Shown piece after piece: positions 7,911 to 14,095 of a stretch of DNA of 21,576 nucleotides. The number at the start of each line of letters is the position of its first letter. Position 1 is the stretch's first letter. The stretch lies in assembly GCA_016176815.1 (NCBI GenBank), contig JACOWL010000022.1, positions 1 to 21,576 on the forward strand, in the 5' to 3' direction. Origin of the DNA: Candidatus Pacearchaeota archaeon. Its GTDB lineage: Archaea; Nanobdellota; Nanobdellia; Pacearchaeales; GW2011-AR1. Made by a program: the position numbers and the translations under genes. The notes beneath the pieces are model-generated. The model worked only from the letters and a program-made list of their open reading frames with translations, ran no database searches and was not told the origin of the DNA.

Positions 7911-8396
7911 TTATTCCTTCATCACAACAATATTAGTCATGCCTCTTCTTTTTCTTTCAACAAAACCTTTTCCTTCTAATCTATCTAAAATACGAGTTAT
8001 CTTCGCTTTTCCAAACTTGGTTTTTTCAATTAACTCTGCCTGAAATATTGCTTTATTATCGCTGACAAGTTTTAAGACATTTTTTTCTTCCGGCTTTAGC
8101 TCATGAGTGTTAATTTCTTTTTTAGGAAATTTTTTTTCTATTGTTCGTGTTTTAACTATTATTTTTTCCTGCGGTTTTGAAAAGATTAAAATAAATCCCA
8201 CAATCATCAGTAAAACAACAATTCCTAAAGATAAATATGTTTGGCTATTTACAGATTGATTCATAGGGCAAATTTCTTTTTCCATTGAACATGAGGATGC
8301 AGTTATTTCTTTTAAAGCGGAACTGAATAAAAAGATAATTGCTATGATTAAGATTGAAATTCCAATAAGCAGATATCCTACATATTTATTTTCCAT
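7911..8396 (-). CDS. Membrane-anchored winged-helix regulator with an external Cys pair
   Basis: The 161-aa protein has two membrane segments (about 5-27 and 54-72), a loop between them with Cys36 and Cys43, and a cytoplasmic MarR-like winged helix (about 100-161) ending RKRRGMTNIVV. It resembles archaeal membrane-bound wHTH proteins of the DUF7343 type. Topology suggests that a thiol or metal signal outside the cell is sensed through the Cys loop and passed to DNA. The ATG at 8396 is preferred over a TTG 15 bp upstream: a TATA-like box (TTATTTAATAAAC) is centred 25 bp before it, and the same sequence surrounds the start of the paralogue at 12769. It is divergent from the 8495 operon, with the palindrome at 8444-8457 between them, so autoregulation is likely. 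Confidence 0.8.
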   Translation of the reverse strand: MENKYVGYLLIGISILIIAIIFLFSSALKEITASSCSMEKEICPMNQSVNSQTYLSLGIVVLLMIVGFILIFSKPQEKIIVKTRTIEKKFPKKEINTHELKPEEKNVLKLVSDNKAIFQAELIEKTKFGKAKITRILDRLEGKGFVERKRRGMTNIVVMKE

Positions 8397-8414
8397 ATTA
8401 TTTATTTGCAAGGG

Positions 8415-8427
8415 TTATTTAATAAAC
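8415..8427 (-). promoter_or_regulatory. TATA-like box of the membrane wHTH regulator
   Basis: AT-rich GTTTATTAAATAA (minus strand) is centred 25 bp upstream of the ATG at 8396. Confidence 0.5.
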
Positions 8428-8443
8428 TTGCTATTTTATCAAA

Positions 8444-8457
8444 TGAAACTAGTTTCA
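8444..8457. promoter_or_regulatory. Palindromic operator, copy 1
   Basis: TGAAACTAGTTTCA is a perfect 14-bp palindrome in the divergent intergenic region, about 20 bp upstream of the TATA box of the 8495 operon. Two related sites (13243, 15120) sit at a nearly identical distance from their TATA boxes. It is the probable binding site of one or both membrane wHTH regulators. Confidence 0.7.
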
Positions 8458-8465
8458 CAAAAACG

Positions 8466-8476
8466 CTTATAATAAG
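8466..8476 (+). promoter_or_regulatory. TATA box of the 8495 operon
   Basis: CTTATAATAAG is centred about 25 bp upstream of the ATG at 8495, giving a leaderless transcript. Confidence 0.6.
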
Positions 8477-8494
8477 TTAATTACTTGAAAAACT

Positions 8495-9178
8495 ATGGAA
8501 AACAAAAATCAACAAATAGAAAAAACAGAAAAAAGCAATGTTGAATTTTATATTCAAATAGGAATAGTTGCAGCATTAGCGTTGATTATAGTTTTTGCTG
8601 CCGGCAAAATTTATGGAAATTCGGGAGCAGATATTAACGACGGCACTGGAATTACCGGAGCAACTATTTTAAGTTCAGATATAATTCCTACAGGAGTTCC
8701 TGCAGTTTACGGGCAGGCATTAGGAATTAGTTACGATGATATTTCTGCAAGCAATCCTAAACTCGCTGATGCGACAATTAAAAAATTAAGTTTATATGAA
8801 GATGAAGAGCTGAACAGCGAACAAATGGCGAGATATATTAAGATAGGAAGCGCAATAAGCTGTGAATATTGCTGCGGCGCTGATGCAATAATTTTTTCAA
8901 ACGGACAGGCAGCTTGCGGCTGCGCGCATAGTTATGCAATGAGGGGCTTGGCTAAATATCTTCTTATTAATAATCCTGAAATGTCTGACTATGAAATATT
9001 ATCTGAATTAGGAAAATGGAAAGTTTTATTTTTCCCAGGAATTCATGAAACAAAGGCAAAAGTTCTTGAAGCGAATGGAATAGACTCAACAGATTATGTA
9101 AATCTTGCAAGTAATTTATATAGAGGAGCAGAACAAGGACAAATTTCATCTGGCGGAGAAATGGTCGGAGGATGTTAA
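8495..9178 (+). CDS. Membrane-anchored CxYCCG/CGCAHS-core protein with MVGGC tail
   Basis: The 227-aa protein has a short charged N-terminus, one membrane anchor (about 17-37) and an external domain. The core is CEYCCG (Cys123, Cys126, Cys127), then ACGCAHS (Cys141, Cys143, His145), followed by the helix YAMRGLAKYLL and SDYEILSELGKW. The same pattern occurs in the protein at 15272, including the upstream IIPTGVPAVYGQ segment (IVPTGTPWYGQ there), so the two are paralogues. The arrangement of five Cys and a His suits soft-metal binding or disulfide exchange. The protein ends in MVGGC, shared with three other proteins here. I do not recognise a characterised family. It leads an operon of at least eight genes; its GGAGG, encoding the tail, lies 7 nt before the next ATG. 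Confidence 0.85.
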   Translation: MENKNQQIEKTEKSNVEFYIQIGIVAALALIIVFAAGKIYGNSGADINDGTGITGATILSSDIIPTGVPAVYGQALGISYDDISASNPKLADATIKKLSLYEDEELNSEQMARYIKIGSAISCEYCCGADAIIFSNGQAACGCAHSYAMRGLAKYLLINNPEMSDYEILSELGKWKVLFFPGIHETKAKVLEANGIDSTDYVNLASNLYRGAEQGQISSGGEMVGGC

Positions 9179-9421
9179 ATGGATAAAAAAATAATTATGT
9201 GGGTTGTTATTGGAATATTGTTTTTAGTTGCTTTATATTTAGTATTTCAGGCAGGAAGCGGAAGCACTGGTAAAAGCATTAGTTCTTCAGGAAAACTAGA
9301 TACGACTGGCTGGACAGAGAATGAAATAATGAATTATGAAATGCACGGAACAATTCCAGCGAGGGTTCAGGAAAGTTCGTCTAGTTCTTCCTCTGGTTCT
9401 GGAATGGTTGGAGGATGTTAA
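9179..9421 (+). CDS. Small membrane-anchored protein with Ser-rich linker and MVGGC tail
   Basis: The 80-aa protein has an N-terminal anchor (about 5-24), a polar segment GWTENEIMNYEMHGTIP, a run of serines and the C-terminal MVGGC. It is a tandem paralogue of the protein at 9567; the first 80 or so bases of the two genes are nearly identical. It starts right after the TAA of the 8495 gene. The orientation predicted from the basic N-terminus puts the Ser linker and terminal Cys outside the cell. Function unknown. The free C-terminal Cys on a flexible stalk suggests a thiol or metal carrier, or a point of covalent attachment. Confidence 0.8.
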   Translation: MDKKIIMWVVIGILFLVALYLVFQAGSGSTGKSISSSGKLDTTGWTENEIMNYEMHGTIPARVQESSSSSSSGSGMVGGC

Positions 9422-9550
9422 ATGGATTGTTGTTCAGCAGGACATAATCATGCAGAAGAAAATAATCAAGAAAAAAAAGGAGTTTCTTGGTTTGTTTTAG
9501 CGATGATATTGCTTATAGTTAGTTTGCTTATTTTCAGCATATTAAAATAA
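9422..9550 (+). CDS. 42-aa CC/His-rich single-pass membrane protein
   Basis: The ATG directly follows the TAA of the previous gene, with a GGAGG 7 nt upstream. The product begins MDCCSAGHNHAEENN, a CysCys-plus-His cluster, and ends in one membrane segment (residues about 22-40). The CC and HNH residues could bind a soft metal near the membrane. It fills an otherwise unexplained gap between two MVGGC genes. No family is recognised. Confidence 0.65.
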   Translation: MDCCSAGHNHAEENNQEKKGVSWFVLAMILLIVSLLIFSILK

Positions 9551-9566
9551 AATACGGGAGGTTAAA

Positions 9567-9734
9567 ATGGATAAAAAAATAATTATTTGGATTGTTATAG
9601 GAATATTATTTTTAGTTGCTTTATATCTTGTATTCCAAGCTGGAGGCGGGAGCATTGCAGCTCAAAACATAAATTCTGAAACAGCTTCTGCAGTAAGTTC
9701 AGCTTCATCAAGCGGAATGGTTGGAGGGTGTTAA
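9567..9734 (+). CDS. 55-aa membrane-anchored protein with MVGGC tail
   Basis: The ATG is preceded by GGGAGGT at 9556-9562. The 55-aa product has an N-terminal anchor almost identical to the 9179 protein (MDKKII, then GILFLVALYLVFQA), a Gly/Ser/Ala linker and the terminal MVGGC. It lacks the GWTENEI segment, so it is a minimal version: anchor, flexible stalk, C-terminal Cys. It is clearly a recent tandem duplicate of 9179. The GGAGG in its tail is 21 nt from the next ATG, too far to act as its ribosome binding site. Confidence 0.75.
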   Translation: MDKKIIIWIVIGILFLVALYLVFQAGGGSIAAQNINSETASAVSSASSSGMVGGC

Positions 9735-9748
9735 TTTAAAATAAAAAA

Positions 9749-10231
9749 ATGAAAAAAAATTTATTAATTTTAATAATTGCGGCAGTTATTATTTTAGCGG
9801 GAATATTTTTTTTCCCGCAAAATTCAAAGGCAGGCAGTTTTGAAAATATAGACGCAATTCCTGGAGAAATAAATATTCATAAATCTCTGACATGCGGCTG
9901 CTGTTCAACTTATGCAACTTATGTTAGCGGCAAAGTTTCTCCTAAAGTAAATTCTATGAATGTTGATGATCCAAATGAAATAAAAGAAAGATATGGAGTT
10001 CCTAAAGAAATGGAAAGTTGCCATACAACAATAATCGGAAATTATTTTATTGAAGGGCATATGCCTCTTGAAGCTGTTGAAAAACTTTTAAAAGAAAAAC
10101 CGGATATAAAAGGAATTGCTCTTCCCGGAATGCCTTCCGGCTCGCCAGGAATGCCCGGACAAAAATCTGGAGAGTTTATAATTTATGCTGTGAATAACGA
10201 CGGAACTTCAAGCGAGTTTATGAAGATTTAA
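9749..10231 (+). CDS. DUF411 metal-binding protein, exported
   Basis: The 160-aa protein has an N-terminal signal or anchor (about 4-22) followed by a full DUF411 domain: HKSLTCGCCSTYATYV (Cys49, Cys51, Cys52), a segment ending GVPKEMESCHTTIIGNY (Cys91, His92), IEGHMP (His104) and LPGMPSGSPGMPG (about 125-137). DUF411 proteins occur widely in copper and other metal-resistance operons, and this member has all the conserved Cys and His positions. It sits two bases before the membrane-rhodanese gene. The family assignment is firm; metal identity is inferred from family context. Confidence 0.92.
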   Translation: MKKNLLILIIAAVIILAGIFFFPQNSKAGSFENIDAIPGEINIHKSLTCGCCSTYATYVSGKVSPKVNSMNVDDPNEIKERYGVPKEMESCHTTIIGNYFIEGHMPLEAVEKLLKEKPDIKGIALPGMPSGSPGMPGQKSGEFIIYAVNNDGTSSEFMKI

Positions 10232-10232
10232 A

Positions 10233-11108
10233 ATGAAAAATAAATTATTTTATTTATTATTTATAATTCCTCTGTTCTCAGTTTTTTTAATTAAATTTGT
10301 CAGCGCGCACTGCCCTCTTTGCACAATCGGAGCCGGAGCATTAGGAGCCGGGGCAATTTGGCTTGGAGTAAGCCCGGTTGTTGTTGCGCTTTTTATCGGA
10401 GCTTTTGCAATGTCAATAGGAATGTGGTTCGCGAGAATAATTAAAAAAAAATATATCCCGTTTCAAAACTTTCTTATTGTTGCAATTATTTTTTTCACAA
10501 CAGTAATTCCTTTAATTCTAATGCCAATTTTTAAAGCTCTTGGTCCGCTGTATCTTTCTTTTATCGGCGATTATGGAACGACTTATGTTTTCAATTATTC
10601 TTTGGCAAGCAGTTTTTTTGGAGGGCTGATTGTTTTGTCAACTCCTTTAATAAGCAAAGCAATAACTAAAAAAAGAAATAACAAAACTTTTCCATTTCAA
10701 GGAACTTTATTGACTCTTATTTTATTAATCCTCGTTGGAATTTTGATTCAAATTAGTTTAGGAGGTTCAGGAGAAAATCAAAACACTATTCCGGGTTCAA
10801 TTGAACTTTTGCCGCCGGAAGAATTTGAAAAAATTATTCAAAATGAAAGCGTTTTTTTATTAAATGTTCATACTCCTTATTATGGCAAAATTAACAGGAC
10901 TGATGAAATAATTGAAGACTGGGAAAATCTTGACAAGTATATGGAAAAACTGCCTATGGATGTTTCTGTTCCAATAGCTGTTTATTGCAGGAGCGGGAAA
11001 ATGTCCGCGGACGCATCAAAACAATTATTAGAAATGGGTTATCAAAAGATTTACGAGCTTGACGGAGGAATGAACGCCTGGGAAGAATCTGGGAGAAAAA
11101 TTATTTAA
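10233..11108 (+). CDS. Polytopic membrane protein fused to a rhodanese domain
   Basis: The 291-aa protein has a signal-like first segment ending VSA, then HCPLCTIGAGALGAGA with a CPLC motif (Cys27, Cys30), and about four to five membrane helices up to residue 176. A C-terminal rhodanese domain follows (about 190-291) with the active-site loop CRSGKMS (252-258) and LDGGMNAW. Rhodaneses carry sulfane sulfur as a Cys persulfide. The fusion suggests that sulfur or thiol chemistry is coupled to a membrane CxxC protein. The domain is placed after the last helix, so its side depends on helix count; I favour outside, with CPLC on the same face, but this is uncertain. Confidence 0.85.
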   Translation: MKNKLFYLLFIIPLFSVFLIKFVSAHCPLCTIGAGALGAGAIWLGVSPVVVALFIGAFAMSIGMWFARIIKKKYIPFQNFLIVAIIFFTTVIPLILMPIFKALGPLYLSFIGDYGTTYVFNYSLASSFFGGLIVLSTPLISKAITKKRNNKTFPFQGTLLTLILLILVGILIQISLGGSGENQNTIPGSIELLPPEEFEKIIQNESVFLLNVHTPYYGKINRTDEIIEDWENLDKYMEKLPMDVSVPIAVYCRSGKMSADASKQLLEMGYQKIYELDGGMNAWEESGRKII

Positions 11109-11109
11109 G

Positions 11110-11547
11110 ATGGAATTTTTATTTTATACAATAGCTGGAATTGTCGGATTATTTTTTATTTTATTAATTTTAAAGAATCTATTTAATTGGAAAAAATTCT
11201 GCACATTATGTGTTTCAGTTAGTTTAATCTGGATTTTTCTTTTAATTTTATTTTTAACAAATATTTTTACAGACAAAATTATAATTGCAATTCTTATGGG
11301 GCATACTTCGTTGGGTTTATTTTATTTATGGGAAAAAAATGTCAGAGAAAAATTTAAAATATTTAGACTGCCTTTGCTATTAACATTTATTTTTATTATT
11401 TATCTTGTTCTTGAAAATTTTGAATTTAATAGTTTTTTAATTATCGTTGGATTATGGGTTGTTTTTTCTTTGATATATTTATTAAGAAACAATAAAAAAT
11501 TTAGCAAAGTTGCAAATAAATTAATAGAATGTTGCAGGAATTGGTAA
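11110..11547 (+). CDS. Four-helix membrane protein with CTLC motif
   Basis: The 145-aa protein has hydrophobic segments at about 3-22, 35-52, 57-75 and 88-125. It carries KKFCTLC (Cys31, Cys34) at the start of the second helix and a Cys pair at the C-terminus (Cys141, Cys142). A CxxC at a helix start recalls small membrane thiol oxidoreductases such as VKOR or DsbB types, but I cannot claim membership. Its stop overlaps the next ATG (TAATG), so translation is coupled. Confidence 0.75.
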   Translation: MEFLFYTIAGIVGLFFILLILKNLFNWKKFCTLCVSVSLIWIFLLILFLTNIFTDKIIIAILMGHTSLGLFYLWEKNVREKFKIFRLPLLLTFIFIIYLVLENFEFNSFLIIVGLWVVFSLIYLLRNNKKFSKVANKLIECCRNW

Positions 11548-11762
11548 TGGCGAAAAAAGATAATTCAATTTTATATATTATAATTGTAATTTTAATTTTA
11601 GGGCTTTTGTTATTAACAATTTTTCCAGAAATTATTTATGCAATAAAAGATTCCGGAAGTTCTGGAACAGATAAATGCGTTCCAGAGCCGGGATATACAG
11701 AAGAATCTTGGAGAGAGCATATGGGGCATCATCCAGAAATTTATAAAGAATGTCTTACTTGA
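11547..11762 (+). CDS. Small anchored protein with Cys/His-rich external tail
   Basis: The start is taken as the ATG at 11547, overlapping the previous TAA, rather than a TTG 18 bases earlier. The 71-aa product has one membrane segment followed by DKCVPEPGYTEESWREHMGHHPEIYKECL, summarised as Cys, a TEESW helix, HMGHH and a final Cys. The C-terminal part resembles the GWTENEI segment of the 9179 protein. Metal binding by the Cys/His cluster is plausible. The last 19 bases of the gene are the start of a 28-bp direct repeat. Confidence 0.75.
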   Translation: MAKKDNSILYIIIVILILGLLLLTIFPEIIYAIKDSGSSGTDKCVPEPGYTEESWREHMGHHPEIYKECLT

Positions 11763-11771
11763 ATAAAAAGG
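11744..11771 (+). repeat. 28-bp direct repeat, copy A
   Basis: Identical to 11845-11872. Copy A contains the coding end of the 11547 gene (KECLT and stop). Copy B is non-coding. The two flank the structured leader element. Confidence 0.9.
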
Positions 11772-11844
11772 AACAAAAAACATGCCCTAAGGAAGGGCAT
11801 AAAGGAAGTTTTTCGACAAATTCGCCTTCAGGAAAAAGTCGAAT
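11765..11844 (+). ncRNA. Structured leader element, copy 1
   Basis: Positions 11765-11824 align without gaps to 15174-15233 with five differences. The core is a hairpin ATGCCC-TAAGGAA-GGGCAT (11782-11800), preceded by the A-rich AAAAAGGAAC and followed by AAAGGAA and a second stem TTCGAC/GTCGAA (11812-11817 with 11838-11843). It lies upstream of the peptidase gene. A TATA-like TTTATAAAG at 11740-11748 could start transcription just before it. I propose a cis-acting RNA leader; a small mobile element is the alternative. Confidence 0.55.
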
Positions 11845-11872
11845 TAAAGAATGTCTTACTTGAATAAAAAGG
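11845..11872 (+). repeat. 28-bp direct repeat, copy B
   Basis: Identical to 11744-11771. It carries a relic of the end of the upstream gene and creates a spurious upstream ATG at 11851 for the peptidase gene. Confidence 0.9.
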
Positions 11873-11877
11873 TGAAA

Positions 11878-12468
11878 ATGAAATTTACCACTAAAGAAAA
11901 AAAAGATTTATTTTTTGCAGGGATTATGATTTCTTTAGCTTTTGCTATTCTTTTGTCTGGAGGATTTGGTTTAAAGTTTAGCTCTGGTTTTTTAATCATA
12001 TCTATAATTGCTTTTTTTACAGCAGGGATTGGTTTTTTATTGCATGAATTAATGCATAAATATTTTGCGCAAAAATACGGCTTGTTTGCAGAGTTCAGAG
12101 CTTTTTACGGAATGCTATGGTTAGCAATATTGTTTAGTTTTTTTGGATTTATTTTCGCAGCTCCTGGAGCTGTTTTTATTCAAGGAAAAATTTCCCAGCA
12201 AAGGAATGGAAAAATTTCTTTGGCAGGTCCAATGACAAATCTTATTTTAGCGGTTTTATTTTTGATTCTTATTTTAATTTTTAATGTTTCAGAAATTTTT
12301 CAAGTTTTTTTTAGTTTTGGATTATCAATTAATTCTTTGCTTGCTGCATTTAATATGATTCCTGCAATGCCTTTTGATGGGGCAAAGGTTTTCAAATGGA
12401 ATAAAAAAATTTATTTTATAACTTTAATATCTGCAATAGGATTATTTGTTTTGAGTTTTTTCATCTAA
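11878..12468 (+). CDS. Site-2-protease-like (M50) membrane metallopeptidase
   Basis: The 196-aa integral membrane protein has five or six hydrophobic segments. Zinc ligands are HELMH (HExxH at 56-60) inside a helix, and the downstream NMIPAMPFDG (159-168), which matches the family NxxPxxxxDG motif. ISLAGPMTNL (113-122) matches the conserved GPxxN segment. Such enzymes cut transmembrane helices, often of membrane-bound regulators. The ATG at 11878 is chosen over 11851 because 11851-11872 is the duplicated end of the neighbouring gene and GGTG lies 7 bp before 11878. A target among the anchored proteins or the membrane wHTH regulators nearby is possible but speculative. Confidence 0.88.
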   Translation: MKFTTKEKKDLFFAGIMISLAFAILLSGGFGLKFSSGFLIISIIAFFTAGIGFLLHELMHKYFAQKYGLFAEFRAFYGMLWLAILFSFFGFIFAAPGAVFIQGKISQQRNGKISLAGPMTNLILAVLFLILILIFNVSEIFQVFFSFGLSINSLLAAFNMIPAMPFDGAKVFKWNKKIYFITLISAIGLFVLSFFI

Positions 12469-12470
12469 AA

Positions 12471-12480
12471 CTTTTATAAA
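12471..12480 (+). promoter_or_regulatory. TATA box of the DUF2892 gene
   Basis: CTTTTATAAA lies about 53 bp before the ATG at 12528. This transcript has a leader containing AAGGAGGT (12509-12516), unlike the leaderless genes nearby. Confidence 0.5.
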
Positions 12481-12527
12481 TAATGTTTGAGTTAAATAAA
12501 AAAAGAAAAAGGAGGTAAAAATAAAAG

Positions 12528-12731
12528 ATGGTAAAGCAAAATTTAGGAATAGTTGACAGAATTTTAAGATTTGCGCTCGCGTTTTGGTTTTTGGGCCCCT
12601 TCAAACCAGAGTTTGGTTTTGCATGGGCAAACTGGCTCGTCGTAATAATCGGAGTAATTGCGCTTATTGAAAGTTTTATTAGTTGGTGCTGGTTGCATAG
12701 ATTATTTGGAATAAATAATAAGAATCAATAA
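12528..12731 (+). CDS. DUF2892 small membrane protein
   Basis: The 67-aa protein follows the DUF2892 pattern: QNLGIVDRILRFALAFWFL at the N-terminus, a second helix WLVVIIGVIALIESFISWC, and the ending WLHRLFGIN. The family is two-helix inner-membrane proteins, often next to or fused to rhodaneses (as in YgaP), consistent with the rhodanese fusion encoded 1.5 kb upstream. A strong Shine-Dalgarno, GGAGGT, lies 11 nt before the ATG. Confidence 0.88.
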   Translation: MVKQNLGIVDRILRFALAFWFLGPFKPEFGFAWANWLVVIIGVIALIESFISWCWLHRLFGINNKNQ

Positions 12732-12739
12732 TAGCAAAT

Positions 12740-12749
12740 CTTTTATACT
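12740..12749 (+). promoter_or_regulatory. TATA box of the second membrane wHTH regulator
   Basis: CTTTTATACT is centred about 25 bp upstream of the ATG at 12769; leaderless layout. Confidence 0.5.
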
Positions 12750-12768
12750 TGCTCAGACAATAAATAAT

Positions 12769-13227
12769 ATGGAAAATAATAGAAAGTTGGGCATTGTTTT
12801 AGTTGTCCTTTCTTTAATCATAGGTGGAATCTTTTTTTATTATATCTCAAATCTTACACAAAAATCTCAGGACTTGGGCTGTTTTAGTAATGCGGGATGC
12901 TCGCCAATTGAAAGAGGGCTGTCATTTTCACATATAGCTGTTGGAATTTTCTCATTTATATTTGCTCTTGGGTTTTATCTTCTTTTTTTCACCAGAGAAA
13001 GAATTATTAAACAAAAAGAATATGATATCACTAAGTTAAATTCTGAAGAGAAAAAAATGTTTTTATTTATTCGGGAAAATAAAGAAAAAGGGATTTATCA
13101 AAGCAATATTGTTGAACATTTTAATTTTCCAAAATCAAAAGTTTCAAGAATTTTAGATAAATTAGAAAGAACAGGAATTATTGAAAGAAGAAGGAGAGGA
13201 ATGACTAATATAATTTTCTTGAAATAG
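12769..13227 (+). CDS. Membrane-anchored winged-helix regulator, paralogue of 7911
   Basis: The 152-aa protein has the same architecture as the regulator at 7911-8396: an anchor (about 7-26), an external loop with GCFSNAGC (Cys38, Cys44), a second membrane segment (about 54-74) and a C-terminal MarR-like wHTH with SNIVEHFNFPKSKVSRILDKLERTG and a wing ending RRRRGMTNI. The bases around the start (ATAAATAATATGGAAAATAA) are shared by both genes. It lies directly upstream of the palindrome at 13243 and the DsbA-like gene, so it may control that promoter. The Cys spacing in the loop differs (x5 here, x6 in the paralogue), which may mean different ligands. Confidence 0.82.
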   Translation: MENNRKLGIVLVVLSLIIGGIFFYYISNLTQKSQDLGCFSNAGCSPIERGLSFSHIAVGIFSFIFALGFYLLFFTRERIIKQKEYDITKLNSEEKKMFLFIRENKEKGIYQSNIVEHFNFPKSKVSRILDKLERTGIIERRRRGMTNIIFLK

Positions 13228-13242
13228 AACCTTTTCATACAG

Positions 13243-13256
13243 TAGAACTAGTTCCA
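13243..13256. promoter_or_regulatory. Palindromic operator, copy 2
   Basis: TAGAACTAGTTCCA has a perfect 10-bp core, GAACTAGTTC, centred about 17.5 bp upstream of the TATA box at 13263-13271. The stretch 13241-13271, covering operator and TATA box, is identical to 15118-15148. Confidence 0.75.
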
Positions 13257-13262
13257 CGATAC

Positions 13263-13271
13263 CTTTATAAG
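13263..13271 (+). promoter_or_regulatory. TATA box of the DsbA-like gene
   Basis: CTTTATAAG. A start about 25 bp downstream would fall at the ATG of the 12-codon leader ORF (13293), giving a leader of about 35 nt before the DsbA-like ATG. Confidence 0.65.
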
Positions 13272-13292
13272 CCGTTTTTTCGGAATTTTGTT

Positions 13293-13331
13293 ATGTTTAA
13301 AAAACAAAAAATGAAAGGAGGTAAAAGATGA
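13293..13331 (+). CDS. Possible 12-aa leader peptide overlapping the DsbA-like start
   Basis: MFKKQKMKGGKR starts 26 bp from the TATA centre, as leaderless genes here do, and its TGA overlaps the next ATG (ATGA). Its MKGG codons are the Shine-Dalgarno of the next gene. It may be a coupling leader ORF or a chance frame across the ribosome binding site. Confidence 0.3.
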   Translation: MFKKQKMKGGKR

Positions 13332-14035
13332 CAGAAGAATCAATCACTATAAAGAAAAATACTTTATGGAAAGTTGGAACTTTTATTTTTGCAATTTTAT
13401 TCTTATTGTCTGTTTTTGGAGCATTTAATGGAAATGGAAAAGTTATAAAAGAAATTATCCCAAGTGATAATGCTCCATCAGCAAGCGGAAATGCTAAAAT
13501 TAAAATTGAAGATAATGATCCTGTTTTAGGCGATACAACCGCTGAAATTTCAATAGTTGAATTTTCAGATTTTCAGTGCCCTTTTTGCGGCAGAGCGCAT
13601 GCTGATGCTTTAGCTGATATGAGGAAAAGCGATGGCTTCAAAAATGGAGAGTATAATTTTATTTACAAACAGTTTCCTTTAACAAGCATACATTCTCATG
13701 CTCAAAATGCAGGAGAAGCTTCTTTATGCGCGCAAGATCAGGGAAAATTTTGGGAATATCATGACACTCTTTTTGCAAACCAGCAGGCGCTTGATGATGC
13801 AAGTTTAAAATTTTATGCGCAGCAGCTTGGACTTGACGCCGCAACATTTGATGCTTGCTTAGATGGAGATGAAAAAGCTTCAGAAGTTAAAAAGGAAATA
13901 CAGCAGGCAGTAGATGCTGGAGGGCAGGGAACTCCATATTTTGTTGTTATTAACAACAAAAATAAAAAGACAGAAGCAGTTTCTGGGGCTGTTCCGTGGT
14001 CTCAAATTGAAGAAGCAATTAACGCTGTTAAATAA
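13328..14035 (+). CDS. DsbA-like thiol-disulfide oxidoreductase, membrane-anchored
   Basis: The 235-aa protein has an N-terminal anchor (about 13-33), a linker and a DsbA/DSBA-like thioredoxin fold. The active site is FSDFQCPFCGRAH (Cys84, Cys87), the cis-Pro loop is GQGTPYFVV (Pro203), and the domain ends SGAVPWSQIEEAI. Two more cysteines (134 and 177) may form a structural disulfide. It should form or exchange disulfides in exported proteins, such as the Cys-rich proteins encoded around it. GGAGGT lies 5 nt before the ATG. It has its own promoter with operator copy 2, and a T-rich stretch after the stop (14046-14067) probably terminates it. Confidence 0.93.
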   Translation: MTEESITIKKNTLWKVGTFIFAILFLLSVFGAFNGNGKVIKEIIPSDNAPSASGNAKIKIEDNDPVLGDTTAEISIVEFSDFQCPFCGRAHADALADMRKSDGFKNGEYNFIYKQFPLTSIHSHAQNAGEASLCAQDQGKFWEYHDTLFANQQALDDASLKFYAQQLGLDAATFDACLDGDEKASEVKKEIQQAVDAGGQGTPYFVVINNKNKKTEAVSGAVPWSQIEEAINAVK

Positions 14036-14045
14036 ATACTGCAAA

Positions 14046-14067
14046 TTTTTATTTTTTAATTTTTTTA
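14046..14067 (+). terminator. T-rich terminator after the DsbA-like gene
   Basis: T-runs of five, six and seven directly follow the stop at 14035, with no stem needed, as in archaeal intrinsic termination. The last T-run also overlaps the TATA-like TTTATAT before the next gene. Confidence 0.45.
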
Positions 14068-14070
14068 TAT
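14064..14070 (+). promoter_or_regulatory. TATA-like box of the CPGC membrane protein gene
   Basis: TTTATAT is centred about 28 bp upstream of the ATG at 14096, with no Shine-Dalgarno between. Confidence 0.4.
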
Positions 14071-14095
14071 TCGCCCATAAAATTTAATATATAAA

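Noticed and set aside
9167..9171. MVGGC tail explained solely as an embedded Shine-Dalgarno (GGAGG)
   Set aside because: The tail is kept after 9567 and 16508, where no start codon lies at a usable distance; it may contribute at the other two sites.
11851..11877. Upstream ATG for the M50-like peptidase
   Set aside because: These codons are the duplicated end of the neighbouring gene (28-bp repeat copy B); the ATG at 11878 follows a GGTG and begins the family-like sequence.
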